From Combretum micranthum (taxonomy: Eukaryota > Streptophyta > Magnoliopsida > Myrtales > Combretaceae): DNA of 64,000 bases. Below are positions 1 through 11,365 of this stretch, piece by piece; within the stretch, counting starts at the first letter, position 1; every line of letters starts with the position of its first letter. A model generated the notes under the pieces. The model saw nothing but the letters and a program-made list of their open reading frames with translations. It had not been told where the DNA came from and made no database searches. The DNA lies in contig JAMXBD010002734.1 of assembly GCA_024138025.1 (NCBI GenBank), positions 103,593-167,592 on the forward strand, written 5' to 3'. Made by a program: the position numbers and the translations under genes.

Positions 1-310
1 AAGGATAAATTATAAATTTAAAATTCCAAAAGTGGTAACCGATTTGGTTTTAATAGGTTAGCCCCCGAATCCATGATATCTGGTTTTTTAAAAGTTTGGT
101 TTTTAAATCAAATTTTCGCAGACTAGTAGCTAAGTTAGGATCAACCGACCCATTGATCCTAACTTTTATTTTTTCCCGATTTATATCGGGTGGCGACTCT
201 AAAAAGTTTTCAAAAAATTTAAAATTTCTCTTAACCCCTATTCGAGGATTCATGTTAAATGGGTTCGGGTTTAATGTGAATCGGGTTAGGAGAAATAAAT
301 CAGATTAAGA
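1..310 (+). mobile_element. Ty3/gypsy (Tat-like) LTR fragment
   Basis: Truncated repeat. The segment around 170-300 (GGGTGGCGACTCT, then AAAAGTTTTC and a tail ending in a GTGAATCGGG-like string) aligns by eye with the reverse complement of 30.66-30.80 kb in this window, so the two are copies of one family in opposite orientations. The GTGGCGACTC string is commonly seen near the LTR/primer-site end of plant Tat/Athila elements; that family name is inference. Two overlapping small ORFs here look like chance ORFs. The left part lies outside the window. Confidence 0.45.
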
Positions 311-319
311 ATAGTGGAA

Positions 320-2565
320 AAAAATCCAGGCTCGACATATATATATACACATATATATACTTAGTAATATATAAAATTAAATTAGGGGCAATAATAAAAC
401 ATAATAGTATAACCATAATAATAACAATACTTGAGCATTGTTAAACAAGACATGAACATATTATTACTTCCATAATACTTATAGGTTTAGAAAACATATA
501 ATATGGTCATATTATGTTAACATGAACATGAAAATAGCTTTAGGAATTTTCACTTAAGGGTTTTTGTTGGTTGAAGAAGGAATGAGGTATTATTAGTTAT
601 AGGTGGATGATAGTTTTATGAAGAGAAGAGAGAGTTAGGAAGAGAATTTTGAAGAGGATATTTGTGGAGAGAATTCAAGAGAGTATTGTATGTTTAAGGA
701 GTGTATGAAAGAAATGGAGGGAGAGGTGGTATTTATAGAGAAATAGAGTGGAAATTTATGTGATTAAAATTAATTGAAAAAAAAAATAAAATAGAAAGAG
801 GAGAAGTAGGTGTGGATGGCAACAATGAGAGGGAGAGAGAAAATGTGATTAAAAATTAATTTTTGTAAAGACAAGTAAGTAAATAAGAGAAGTTAAGTAA
901 AAAGTAGCATTGATAATGTAAATGTAAGAAATAGGTATATAGGTTGTAAGAATAGGTAGTAAGAAAAAATACAGATAGGTAAATAGTATTGACGATAGGA
1001 ATTTGGTTGCTCAAAGTCATAAAAAAAGGAAACTAAAAGGAAAAACATGAAGGAGCAAGATCAAGGAGAGCGGCCAGCGAGGAAGACCTAAGCCAACCCT
1101 ATGCTAGCAGCTTACAAAGCTAAAGCCGCCGACTTACAAAGGAAAGACTGTCGGCTTATAGCCAGCCTACATGGTCAAGCTGCCAGCTTTGTTTGATTTT
1201 CACACCAGCTTTTATTTATTCGTATTTTTAAGCTTTGTTTAGCAGTATTTTGCAATTATGTCTTTTAGGTCTCTTTAAGGTTAGTATATAAATTCTCTTG
1301 GTTATTTGTTAGAGAGTTTTTTTGACATTTTGATATTAAGTGCACATTTGTGTGTGAGAACCCTCTTATGGTTTGTTTGATTATTGAGATTATTACTACT
1401 CTTTAATCATTAGTTCTTATCAAATCTTGTGTTATATAGATTTATGGCGAACATCATTTTTGAATCTCATGATTTATTGACACTTTGATTGTTTTATAGA
1501 TCGTGGTTCCTATCAATTTATAATTCGATTACATACTAGTTTGATTTTGTTGTTCATGGATCCTATCGAGCGACAATTTCATCCATATCCATTTTATATT
1601 TGCAAATTTCATATCAACCAGAAATTCCTATTTTGATTAAGATCAGATTTCATTGAAGACTGTAGTTTGATCCACATCAATTGAATAGTAGAAATAATAT
1701 AATGAATAGTAAACAAGATAAATAAACTACTAGTAGTAAAAAAAATCTATGTAAAAATGTTATATGTGTTATTTTTAGCTACTAAAAAATTACGAAACTG
1801 ATATTTTTGAAATCCTTATATTATTAGGAGTTTGATGGTATTATCGGAATATTTTTACCATTTCGCATGTATAGACCCTGTTTTCAAAAACTGATCGAAA
1901 CGAATTAAATTTTAACGAATATGATCTTTTTTAGCTTTTCTATATTATTACGGACTATAATCTATTATTATCTCCATTTTATTGTTCAAGGATTTAGAGC
2001 GCGAGATTATCATATCTAAATTCACTAGAGTTTGTTATTGCCCTATGTTGACTTTAAGGTTCCAATTAGACTTCCGGCTTTTTGATTTCCTCATAAGATC
2101 ATAAAATTTTGGGTTTTTGACCGTGTTATATTTTTTATTCAAAATTTAAGTTTTACTTATTTTTTTATGATTTATTTAATATTTTATAGTTGTCGAGATT
2201 ATTTAATCGAATCTAGGGTTACATGATGAGTCAATTTGATTTTCGATTTTAATTTATAATTTTTTATTCTAAAATTAACCAAAAGGGTTTAAGGTTTTAG
2301 GATTCTATCATTAAATATTATTTGGATATCCCATCTTGGTCTATGTGTTAGGGATCAAATTGATGAATTGTTTCACGTTTGGATTTCAAGTCAAAGGATT
2401 ATTAAATTTCATTTTTTTTAAGGTTCTCTTTCGTTAAGATCATAATTTCATATTTGATATTGTTTAGTGATTGGTTTTAATTTGGGTTGATTTTTAGGGC
2501 TTTAGTTTTCAACATCTAACTCTAGGATTATTTTCTAAGAGCATTGAAAAATGCAAGGGTTTATA
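320..2565 (-). mobile_element. Truncated gypsy LTR, same broad family as the 13.5-17.8 kb solo LTR
   Basis: Read on the minus strand this begins TATAAACCC (a decayed TGTAAACCC) at 2565 and follows the 5' half of the solo LTR at 13476-17805. Shared stretches include AATAATCCTAGA near the start, the leader-like block around 560-760 (matching about 14.69-14.88 kb) and the AT-rich block at 350-540. The similarity stops near 320-330, so the 3' half of the LTR is missing. A different LTR-like sequence interrupts it at about 993-1679. It has no coding capacity. Boundaries other than 2565 are approximate. Confidence 0.55.
993..1679 (+). mobile_element. LTR-like insertion nested in the truncated gypsy LTR
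   Basis: About 690 bp that is absent from the homologous LTRs at 14.4 and 56.2 kb, flanked on both sides by ATTGA (988-992 and 1680-1684), a possible 5-bp target duplication. It ends in CA but does not clearly begin with TG. A GC-rich stretch with AGCCGCCGACTTAC and GTCGGC words (1070-1190) is followed by a TATA-like TAGTATATAAATTC near 1283, which looks like U3 and a promoter in the plus direction. Probably a solo LTR, perhaps copia; the family is not recognised. Confidence 0.4.
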
Positions 2566-4485
2566 GTAGCACATATTGCTTTATCAATATGTTGCTGGTA
2601 TACATCAATTTTTATCCATTAATTTAATTGAAATGAGCTTGAATTTTCCCTATTATTATTGTGATCTGGAGAAGATGTAGTATGGCTTAAGCTTTCTTTG
2701 CTTAACTCTAACCTCCTTGTGCTTTTGAGAACTACAAACTATCACAACCAACTTCAACTTCCCATAGGGTTTTTAAGCTAAAGTTGCTCTGCTCTACATC
2801 CCTCAATTAATCTAGCTTCCAGCTGGATTCAAGCTCTTCAGGTATCTTGGCATACTCCGACTTTCAAAATGATTCCAAGTCAATAAGTGTGCCTATGTTT
2901 ATCTTTTCTAGTGCAGCATTGCTCTTGGAACTGGAGCTCTATCATTTGGTGCTATTTTTGGGAACCTAACTACTAACATCTCACCATCTAATATCATCTA
3001 GTTTATTGGATCTAGTCTAGGAAGTTTATGTTAGGTTTAGGTATAGATTCATAGATGAATCCTAGCTTTAATTTTTCTCCCAATTGATATTTAATTTCAT
3101 TAAAAACTACATCTCCAATGATCATGCTAGGACTAACAGAACTAGGGATATTCAAAGGATCAGGAATAATTTGCTCTCGATGGATATTACTATTTGCATC
3201 AAATTGAAACTCCACGATTGAATCATTATCTTTTGCTCTAGTAGCATGTGAAAATTTGGTCTAACCAAGAATAAGGTTTTCATGAAATTTGCTATGATTA
3301 GTAACACATGAGCAGATCAATAATTAGTGACACAAAAGCAGGGCAAACTTTACTTCTTTTAATGGAATCAGATCCTTAAATATCAACACTCTACCTATTT
3401 TTGCATCAACAAACTACATTATGTGAAATCAACTAATTATAACATAAGTATATTAAATTCACAAAGTAGCTTCTACTAGGCTTAATTGAAGCAATACTAA
3501 CAGAACTAACATAAACTAATAAATATACACATGGATAAATATATTTTACAGTTAGTAGAAGCAATGTATGTTAAATGGCATTAGTTCTGTTTATAAACAT
3601 GCTATTGGTACATTAAAAGGCACACTTCATTATCACTTTACTAACTCATAGTAATCGCTATGAATTTTCTTAGAAGGAAGACATGTGTGGCATGACATAT
3701 CTTCCATACAATGGACTGTCATGATTAGGTTCCTCCGAAGATTAAGGTTTTTTTGTATCAAGTTCTCAAATTGTCTCTAATCTTTCATATAATCAACATT
3801 TAGCATGCATATGCCATGCTGTAACTACCATGCCTAAAGAGAAACCTTTTACTGAATAATTGAATTAGGTTATCACCACTACCTTAAGCATGTATATGCT
3901 GGCCATATTTCTAGACCACATCTTGTGTTCTTGCCTCTTATTGTTTGATTTTGATGAACTCTTAAGGCCAATAGGTTGCTTTTGTCATGGAGGATCTGAT
4001 CTTGGTTAGTAACAAAACTATAGATGACATGTTGGATCAAATTATAGATCAATCCTGAATGTAGAGAAGCTTGGCATCTGTGCATTTGAATATTTTACTT
4101 GTTACGATAAACTCAAATCAACTAATGCTTTGTTCAATTAGTCAAATTCTCTCTCCTCTCAATATCATCCATATCTTAAATAATCCATCAACTTTAGCAG
4201 ATGCACTACAGGGCTTTCTACTTATAGAAATGAAAGGGATCCACTTATGCTTAAATATGATAGAAGATTGAGATCATTTTTCCTATAGAGCAACACCAAA
4301 TTCTTCTTATTGATTAAAACCTCTAGAGTCAAAATTTCAAATATGTGGTATATGGGTCATGCGATAACTTTAGCCAATTGTAGGACTTGGACACTTTTCT
4401 CTTAGTCTAATGAAAAATACTTTATTCATACAACGTATAGGGAAAAAATATCTATATCTAGTAAGAATAACCTTAATCAACTAAT
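2566..4485. other. Intergenic, AT-rich, unclassified
   Basis: Apart from a possible protein fragment at about 3012-3260 (listed separately), I see no gene, RNA or repeat that I can name in this stretch. Several ORFs of 60-70 codons occur but lack coding-like composition or recognisable motifs. Confidence 0.5.
3012..3260 (-). pseudogene. Unrecognised open fragment, about 80 codons
   Basis: On the minus strand a frame stays open from about 3260 to the stop at 3012. It includes ATRAKDNDSIVEFQF, then NIPSSVSPSMIIGDVVFNEI, and ends KPNINFLD. Its mixed polar and hydrophobic composition is less biased than the surrounding AT-rich chance ORFs, so it may be the 3' exon of a decayed gene or retroelement ORF. 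An upstream stop (KNLILG then TAG) truncates it. I do not recognise the family and assign no function. Confidence 0.25.
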
Positions 4486-4945
4486 TCTGAAATATCCCAA
4501 CTCTTCACCTAAGTTAGAAATTAGATTTAGATTGATTAATTAATGCAAGAGAAATAGATAATGGATTATGATTAGATAAATTGATAAAATTAATTTAGTA
4601 AATAAAGTTAAGTTGAGATTTAAGATTTTAAATTCTTAAAACCCTAAACCTATTATTTAAATGTTTAGTGGATTCTTAAATCCTTAAATTTTAGCCCAAC
4701 ATTTTATATCCTTAATCCTCGTAAATTTTGGAATTACCTACTTTCCTAAAAATATTATATTTGAGCCTAAGCTCAAGTTAAATATCAATTTGATTTAAAC
4801 CAACCTCCTAGATCAAATCCTTATCTCAAGTTCTTTATTTCTAACATATTGATCCTTAGATTATTTCTTAAACACTTTTTGAATTAAACATATTGATATG
4901 AAAGTTCTAAACCCAATATGTTTGCTCTAAAATGTCCCTAATTCT

Positions 4946-4968
4946 TATATATATATATATATATATAT
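4946..4968. repeat. (TA)n microsatellite
   Basis: About 11.5 uninterrupted TA units, followed by a CT-rich pyrimidine tract to about 5090. The tract produces long low-complexity ORFs on both strands that are not genes. Confidence 0.9.
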
Positions 4969-7194
4969 TGCTTTCCTTTTTTGACTTTTTGAGGCTGCCT
5001 TCTTCCTTTCTTTTCTCCTTTTCTTTTCTCCTTTTCCTTCGTTTCTTTTTCCTCTCTTTCTCTTTCTCCAATTTCTCAAAACCTAAACCACAAATCTTGA
5101 ATTCACCAAGTTTATAAAAGAAATTAAAATAGAAAACAAGATAGAAGATGAAGATCATGCTATAAATAACTCCAAGAGCTTAGGAGAAGTAAGAGTAGAA
5201 AGATCAAGAAGTGGAAATTGCTTAAAAAGATAAGTTATGTTATTTTCTTTACTTTAGTTCTTGTTTATGCACGTAAATGTTGTATTGGGACTAGACATAT
5301 GTAAAACTTGTGATGATAGTGATAAATCAAAGATGTATGAGTATGTTTGTGAAAAACCTAAATATGTGCGTATTTGTGTAGGCAAAGTGTTTGATGAAAT
5401 GTTTTGAAGGAGTATGTTATAAATATGTATAGAAGTCTTCGTAAGTTAAGATTATGCATTTTTATACTTATAATATGTTGTTTTGTTGATGTATGATGAA
5501 AATAATTAATTAAAATTAGTGTAAAAGACAAAGGAAAAATGTAGCATGATCTCCCTAATCATCATGGCTTGTGATATATGCGGAAATAAAATTTAGGAAG
5601 ATAACGAGTATGATAGAGAGCATGATCTCGTCTGATAAAAAATAAAACCTGATTAAGGATGTAATTTTTGCAAGTTATGAACATCACGGCCTAGATCACG
5701 ACAATTACGAAGGGTGTAATCTCTTCCGATAAAAATTTTCAAAGGAAAAATCCTAGATCACAACCATAACGAGAGGCTTGTTGGTGATCAGGGTCTTCAT
5801 CATGGGCGTGACGAGGAAGGTGATGATGATCATGGCCCCATCATAAGTGTAATCTGTTACCTGGTACTGTTCATAAAGAAGAAAGAAAAAGAGGGAAAAA
5901 AAAGAAATAAGGATAAAATGAAGTAGATAAATGATAGTTGATATGTTTTATTAGTTAAATGATATAATTAAACACGGATTTAGTGAATTTATAAACTTAA
6001 TAAATTATTGAATGGGATATAGAAGTTAGATATAAAATGAATTTAGTTAATAAACTTAAGTTCAAGTTGACTTCAAAAGTTATAATGAGTTAAAATGAAT
6101 TAGATTGATTAAGTTTAATCACCTTGGCTTAGAATAATGAGTTAGGATAAACCATAATTAACATAGAGAATATGTTGTTTCCTATACATACATATATATA
6201 TTTGCTTAGGAAATTAATGTTTTTGAATATGCATGATGTGATGACGCTTTTGTAATAAATAACTATAATCATAGTGAAAGAGATACCTTGATAGACAAAG
6301 GAGAACTATCCATATTTTGCCGAGGTGATATTCGTAGCCATAACAGGGTTCTAAATTAGTGTCTGATCAAATAAGATTTTAAAATGGATGTTTAATATAA
6401 AAATTGATGTATATTAATAAATGATTAAGCTTCTTATATAGTTTAATATCTTAAACAAATATTTGCTTCTAAACCTACTTTCTGGTCTATCTTTTAATTC
6501 TTTTGGATTATGGATGTCATTTAAAGGTATGCAGCAACTTGCGTATTGTATGCTAGGATAAGCATACTAAAATGAGTTAAAACTTAAAGATGGCCTAGAT
6601 AATTGAGTGCTGCTTATGCTTGTGTCATGTAATCCAATCCAGGGAGCGGTGACCTTGTCTTGAGGGGACATGGTAATTAAGTGCTAAGGTATCATGATGC
6701 AATGACAAATACCATGATGTAATAGCACGCCATGATGCAATGGCAATTTATAAGTAGCTTAGTAGGTAACTGGTAGGGTAAATGGCATTGGTGTAACATT
6801 TACTTAGGCTCGGAATGAAGTAACATGTTTTAGTTTACATTTATGGGACCGGTTGAACTAACTGATGTTATGGATTGAGATGAGTAGAGTGTGTGTAACG
6901 GCTGTGAAACCTATATGAGCTATTTTCTCTTTGTCGATTTTATGTAGGAGATATAAGTATTTGAGCTACTTATATCAACTCTTTGGGTAGTTGTTGTTAC
7001 TCAGGACCTTGGTTTCCCTTGGATTGTTCCGAAGTATAAGTGCCCTAATGTTGATTTGTTTATTTTAAATTAAAGATAATAACTTGTTGTTTATTACATT
7101 GCATTTAGCTAGGCTTGTGTGCCATTTCATGTGTGTCTGTGTTACTATATATTGAGATTTAGCTCATTCTTCTTCTTATTGTTGTTTACTTTCT

Positions 7195-7335
7195 AGGTAT
7201 TATTGATAATTGATGATGGTGATGTTGATGATGGTGTTATAGTTGATGAGATGTTGTTGATAATGATAATGTTAGTGATGGTGATGAGATGATGAGGATG
7301 ATGTTTATGTTGTTGAAGATGATGGACTCATGTTA
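7195..7335. repeat. GAT/GTT trinucleotide-rich imperfect repeat
   Basis: Interrupted run of GATGATGGTGATGTT-like units over about 140 bp. No frame with flanking coding sequence was seen, so it is most likely a microsatellite within repeat DNA. Confidence 0.7.
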
Positions 7336-7690
7336 TGGATGATCCTAAAGATTTGAGAGGAGAAGTGTAATGAGTTAAGACTATGGAAGTATTTTATTAT
7401 GTTTATGTTTCATTTTGAAGAGTTGGATTTATCTTTTGAATTTCTATTTCGTTTTAAAAGGGTCTGTTAGTGCCCAAGTGTTTGTAAATGTTGATATACT
7501 TATGAGAGTAGATTATAAAATGTTTTTGTCAAGTTTTGTTTCTTAGAAAATTGGTCTACTCTAGTAGGAGTAGAGATCTTTACTATGTTTTTTAAAAATT
7601 TGATTTTTCTTTAACTAAATCCAGCTGGTTTTGAAATCTAAACAAAAGATTTCCTTAACTAAAATTGGTTAGCAAGGGTCAACACAAACA

Positions 7691-8162
7691 AATCATTCAT
7701 GGAAGCCTAAGCATGTAATACATGAAGTATTATACATGACGATAATTGTCTTAATTAAGTTATGGCCTTATAGATTCAAATAATAAGATGTCATGTCATA
7801 CCTAGTAATAAATTATTATAGACATGTCTGAAATTGTCTTTAAGATTTCATTATATAATATATAAGATGTAGAATAGTGTATATATATACAATAAATACT
7901 TGTCTTTTATTAATTATATTCACAAATACATTACAATATGTATTAATATATTGTGGATTAGCTATAACCAAAAGCACATTTTTTGGAGTTCAAGCAATGG
8001 AGTTCTACATACATATATTTCTTAAGGATATCCAACAATTAACACTAGATTATATCGAGAAAGCATAAAAAAAAAAACTATGACAAATCATAAATCAACG
8101 CCATTGAAATGATGACAAGATGCTTGTTTGCATTCACTAGTAGTCAAGCTTTGGCATGTAAA
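7691..8162. other. Intergenic, nothing recognised
   Basis: AT-rich DNA with no recognisable gene or repeat. The last five bases (GTAAA, 8158-8162) abut the LTR at 8163 and would be its target duplication if the other end of that element were found. Confidence 0.5.
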
Positions 8163-8402
8163 TGTTGAAATTTTTAACTCCTTAATTGATATAAACATCA
8201 TGCCTTTAAATAGGTTTACAAAAGAGATAGAGCTTATCACAATATCTTAATAAGATAAGAATAAAAGACTTCACACATCTATTAAATAAAAAAGATAGAC
8301 TTCTACTAACTAAAAATCAAAATAGATTATATAGAAATAACCAACTAAGATAGACCAACTATTTTTTATCATATCCACTTATTTTTTAATTGATCTCCAA
8401 CA
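8163..8402 (-). mobile_element. 3' LTR (240 bp) of a gag-only copia element
   Basis: Minus-strand LTR. It begins TGTTGGAGATC at 8402 and ends TTTCAACA at 8163, with the short inverted ends TGTTG/CAACA. Immediately internal to it (8403-8411) is CTCCCCCTT, whose complement AAGGGGGAG is a typical polypurine tract, so this is the 3' LTR of a minus-strand element whose body lies to the right. The partner 5' LTR was not found: the body is cut off near 8795, where the truncated LTR of the next element begins. Confidence 0.75.
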
Positions 8403-8411
8403 CTCCCCCTT
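8403..8411 (-). other. Polypurine tract of the gag-only copia element
   Basis: The complement reads AAGGGGGAG, directly followed on the minus strand by the LTR start TGTTGGAG. This is the expected site for plus-strand DNA priming in an LTR retrotransposon and sets the element's direction. Confidence 0.75.
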
Positions 8412-8447
8412 GATTCAAAAATTACAAAAATTTAAATTTCTTAGTTA

Positions 8448-8594
8448 TGGAGCACTTCTCTCCAGTCTTCTAAATTGTGTGAAGCACTTCTCTTCACTAT
8501 ATGATACAGTTCTCATAATCTTGTTGATGCACTTTTTCATCAACCTTCCATTAGAGAACTTCTCTCTAAAACCCCTTGGTGCACCTCTCACCAA
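8448..8594 (-). repeat. Array of six short hairpins with a shared loop
   Basis: Six consecutive inverted repeats (plus-strand coordinates): TGGAG-CACTTCT-CTCCA (8448-8464); GTGAAG-CACTTCT-CTTCAC (8479-8497); TATGA-TACAGTTC-TCATA (8500-8517); GTTGATG-CACTTTTT-CATCAAC (8523-8544); TTAGAG-AACTTCT-CTCTAA (8551-8569); TTGGTG-CACCTCT-CACCAA (8576-8594). Every stem is perfect and differs in sequence, while the loop stays near CACTTCT (AGAAGTG in the element's sense). They lie between the gag zinc knuckles and the polypurine tract, so in the transcript they would be a structured 3' non-coding region. One minus frame stays open across them for about 50 codons, so a coding role is not strictly excluded. 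Function unknown. Confidence 0.8.
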
Positions 8595-8619
8595 CCAACT
8601 CAAAATAGAGTTTCTTCTT

Positions 8620-8795
8620 CAACCCTCCCCACCATATTTGCTTGTTCTTCATTTTTTTACTTTGCAATGTTTTTGTAGGTGCCCAAACCTTTTGCACTTA
8701 AAACAATGAGGTTTTCCTATGTGCTAACAATTTTTCTCTTCATGATAAGCTTCTTGCAATGGTTGCATTGAGGGATTCTTCATTTACCTTTTAAA
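8620..8795 (-). pseudogene. gag C-terminus with two CCHC zinc knuckles (copia)
   Basis: On the minus strand, two zinc knuckles of the retrotransposon nucleocapsid type C-X2-C-X4-H-X4-C are readable in tandem: CNHCKKLYHEEKNC (one small frameshift) and, ten codons further, CFKCKRFGHLQKHC. A TAG stands where a Trp is usual between them. The following acidic tail (NEEQANMV, EEETLF) ends at a stop before any protease motif. In full copia elements a DSG-type protease follows. Here the hairpin array, polypurine tract and LTR follow within about 200 bp, so the element carried gag but no pol, like the TR-GAG class of non-autonomous plant elements. The gag N-terminus is cut off near 8795. Confidence 0.7.
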
Positions 8796-9107
8796 AATAT
8801 GAAAAGTCTTCAGCCAGCGGCTTATGTCTTCAATGCAGGTAAAGTACGTAATGAAGGCCGGCAGTATAGAGTCGGCTTTGACAATTCATAAAATGTAATT
8901 CTTTAACGCTGGCTTCAAAGCCGGTGGTGAACAAACTTTTATACTAGTGGTGTAGAGGTATAGGTTAGTGGCATTAAGCTAACTTGAACAACCATAGAAG
9001 CAAAATTCTTAACACCGAGATGAAGGCTGGTGGTGTAGGTATTATAGGCCGCCGATGTACGACTAAAAACTAGCACTGTACTTGAATTTAAGTCACATAC
9101 TTCAATA
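8796..9107 (-). mobile_element. Truncated 3' LTR of the TNT1-94-like copia element
   Basis: On the minus strand it starts TATTGAAGTATGTGAC (decayed TGTTGAAG) at 9107 and matches the 5' LTR at 17811-18026 and then 13400-13475. Both carry GGTGGTG/GGCATAGAG-like text and the word AAAAGTCTTCAG. The match stops at about 8796, so roughly the last 260 bp of this LTR are missing. The complement of ATCTCCACCTTG (9108-9119) is the polypurine tract. Confidence 0.75.
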
Positions 9108-9199
9108 ATCTCCACCTTGACACAAATTCAAAAACTAAATCCTTCTTCAACACATACAGCAACAAATCTTCTCCTCCTCTTCCATAAACCCCAAAGGGG

Positions 9200-10680
9200 G
9201 ATCAATTAGCAATCAACATGAACAAGTTCAAACAGTGCCTAAACTTAGCTATAGGAAGTATTTTGATCATCATATTAGCTGGGTTATCCGAAGTACTAAC
9301 CTTGTTTAGAAGAATATCACCATCAATAATAACATTACGAATGAAATGATACCTGAAATCAATGTGCTTAATCCTCTCATGATACATCTAATCCTTAGTA
9401 AGACAAATTGCACTTTGACTATCATAAAGATTGTTACTGTATTTAAGTTATCAGTGATTTCGCTAAATAACTCTTTTAACCAAATAGCTACCTTGAAAGC
9501 TTCTACAATGGCCATGTATTTAACTTCAATTGTGGATAGTGCAACTGTATCTTGTAAAGTGGCTTTCCAACTAATAGCATGGCCATCAAGTATAAAAATA
9601 TAACCTATAAGAGATCTTCTCTTATCCAAATCTCATATGAAATCAAAATCCAAAAAACCAACAATTCCATCTCTTGTTCTATTAAACTGTAGACAAAGAT
9701 TACTAGTACCTCTTAAGTATCTGAAAATCCACTGAACTGCTCTCCAGTATTCTTTATCAGGATTTGCCATATATCTATGAATAATACTTACAACATCTGA
9801 TAAATCTAGATGTTTACAGACCATTGCATACATAAGAGATCCTACAACACTAGAATATGGAACTCTTGACATATATTCAACTTCATCATCTGACTCTAGA
9901 GACTGAGCAAACGAAAGTCTGAAATGTGATGCTAAAGTGTACTAACAGGCTTAGTATTCATCATATTAAACCTGTAAAGAATCTTCTTAAAGTATACCTT
10001 CTAATTGAGATGCAATGTACCTTCTCTTCTATCTCTCAGAATTTCCATTCCAAGTATCTTCTTTGTTGCTTCCAAGTTTTTCATTTCAAACTCTCTACTC
10101 AACTGTAAATTAACTCTTTCAATCTCTCCTCTATCCTTGGCCGCAACCAACATGTCATAAACATACAAGAATAGATAAACATAAGACCCATCTTCACATT
10201 TCTTGAAATACACACAGCTGTGAAAATTACTTCTCTTGTGAGTCAAACCTCTTATACCATTGCTTGGGTGATGACTTCAAGCCATAAAGTAATTTCTTCA
10301 ACATGCAAATATGATCCTCCTTTTTCTGAGATGACAAAGTCCTCTGGCTGTTACATATATATATCTTCATCAAGGTCTCCATACAAGAAACTAGTATTTA
10401 CATCTAAATATTCTAACTCAAGATTTTGCAAAGCTACAGTACTAAGTAATGCTCTAATAGAGCTATGTTTTACAACAAGAGAAAACACATCAGTAAAATC
10501 AATACATTGTATTTAACTATAGCCTTTCGCAACAAGTCTTGCCTTGTGTATGCGTTCTTCAACACCTGGTGTGTTCCTTCTTTTCTCTTGAATACCCATT
10601 TACACCAAACAATCTTCTACCCTTTAGGAAGCTTCAATAAATCCCAAGTGTCATTCTTATAAAGGGATTTCATCTCCTCC
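9200..10680 (-). pseudogene. Copia reverse transcriptase and RNase H remnant
   Basis: Minus-strand pieces in separate frames: the RT core (about 10001-10246) with LYVYDMLVAAKD, the region after it with GSLMYAMVCKHLDLSDVV (9633-9872) and RNase H with GYIFILDGHAISWKATLQ and ALSTIEVKYM (9306-9629). The copia RT active site is normally YVDD; here the first Asp reads Tyr, which would abolish polymerisation. Copia RNase H usually has an AEYMA-like motif, here VKYMA. Frameshifts and stops separate the pieces, confirming a dead copy. The closest general description is the Pol polyprotein of TNT1-94-type elements. Confidence 0.8.
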
Positions 10681-11365
10681 TGCATTGCAATTATTCACTT
10701 ACCAAAATCATCAGAATTTGCAGCTTCTGAGTAAGTAGATGGTTCTTGATTTGAATCAATATCCTCTGCCACATTAAGTGCATATGCAACAAGATCTGCA
10801 TCTACATATCTTTGAGGTGGCCTAACTTCTCTCCTAGGTTTGTCTCTAGCAATGGAATACTGCTGCTATGAGGATGTAGAGACAAAGCTATCCTATGTCC
10901 ATGATCTAGGTTGAGAAGTTTGATATAAACCCAAAATCAATATGAAATTCCACCTGCACGCTTTATTTCTGCTGTACTTTATTAGATGAAGTTGTAGAAG
11001 ACAAGTTAAATAACATAGATGTTTTATAAAAAAATCACATCCCTACTAACAATGACTTTATTCAAATCTGGATACCATAATTTATATCCCTTGACACCAG
11101 GTTTAAAACCAAGGAATATGCACTTCAAAGATCTTGGCTCAAGCTTCCCATTATTTGCATGAGCATATGCAGCATAGCAAAAAACTCTCAATTTTCAATA
11201 ATCAGTAGGAGTATCAGACCATGCCTCTGGTGGAGTCTTCTTCTCAATGGCTAGATGGAGACCAGTTAATCAAATAACATGTTGTAGAAGCTGCTTCAAC
11301 CTAGACAGCATACACCTACCTTTCTCCATAATGGTTACGTTCATCCGTTTTGCTACCTTGTTTTG

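Larger units (their letters stand above)
4488..7690 (+). mobile_element. Possible long gypsy-type LTR, degenerate
   Basis: Non-coding 3.2-kb block that resembles the other long LTRs of this window in architecture: an AT-rich 5' part beginning TGAAATATCCC, a pyrimidine-rich leader-like tract (4975-5090), purine-rich text, a segment with the 'forget-me-not' order seen late in such LTRs (a stretch about WTCAGGACC at 7000, then GAT-rich DNA) and a possible end near GGTCAACACA at 7685. No matching target duplication was found, so this is a guess from style, not from aligned termini. Confidence 0.3.

Noticed and set aside
4907..5158. Lys/Glu-rich and Leu/Ser-rich ORFs on opposite strands
   Set aside because: They are produced by the TA microsatellite and CT-rich tract; low complexity, no domain.
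4488..7690. Firm call of a solo LTR
   Set aside because: No target duplication and no aligned copy in the window; kept only as a low-confidence feature.
8410..8709. 99-codon plus-strand ORF
   Set aside because: Antisense to the gag zinc knuckles and hairpin array of the minus-strand element; a shadow frame.
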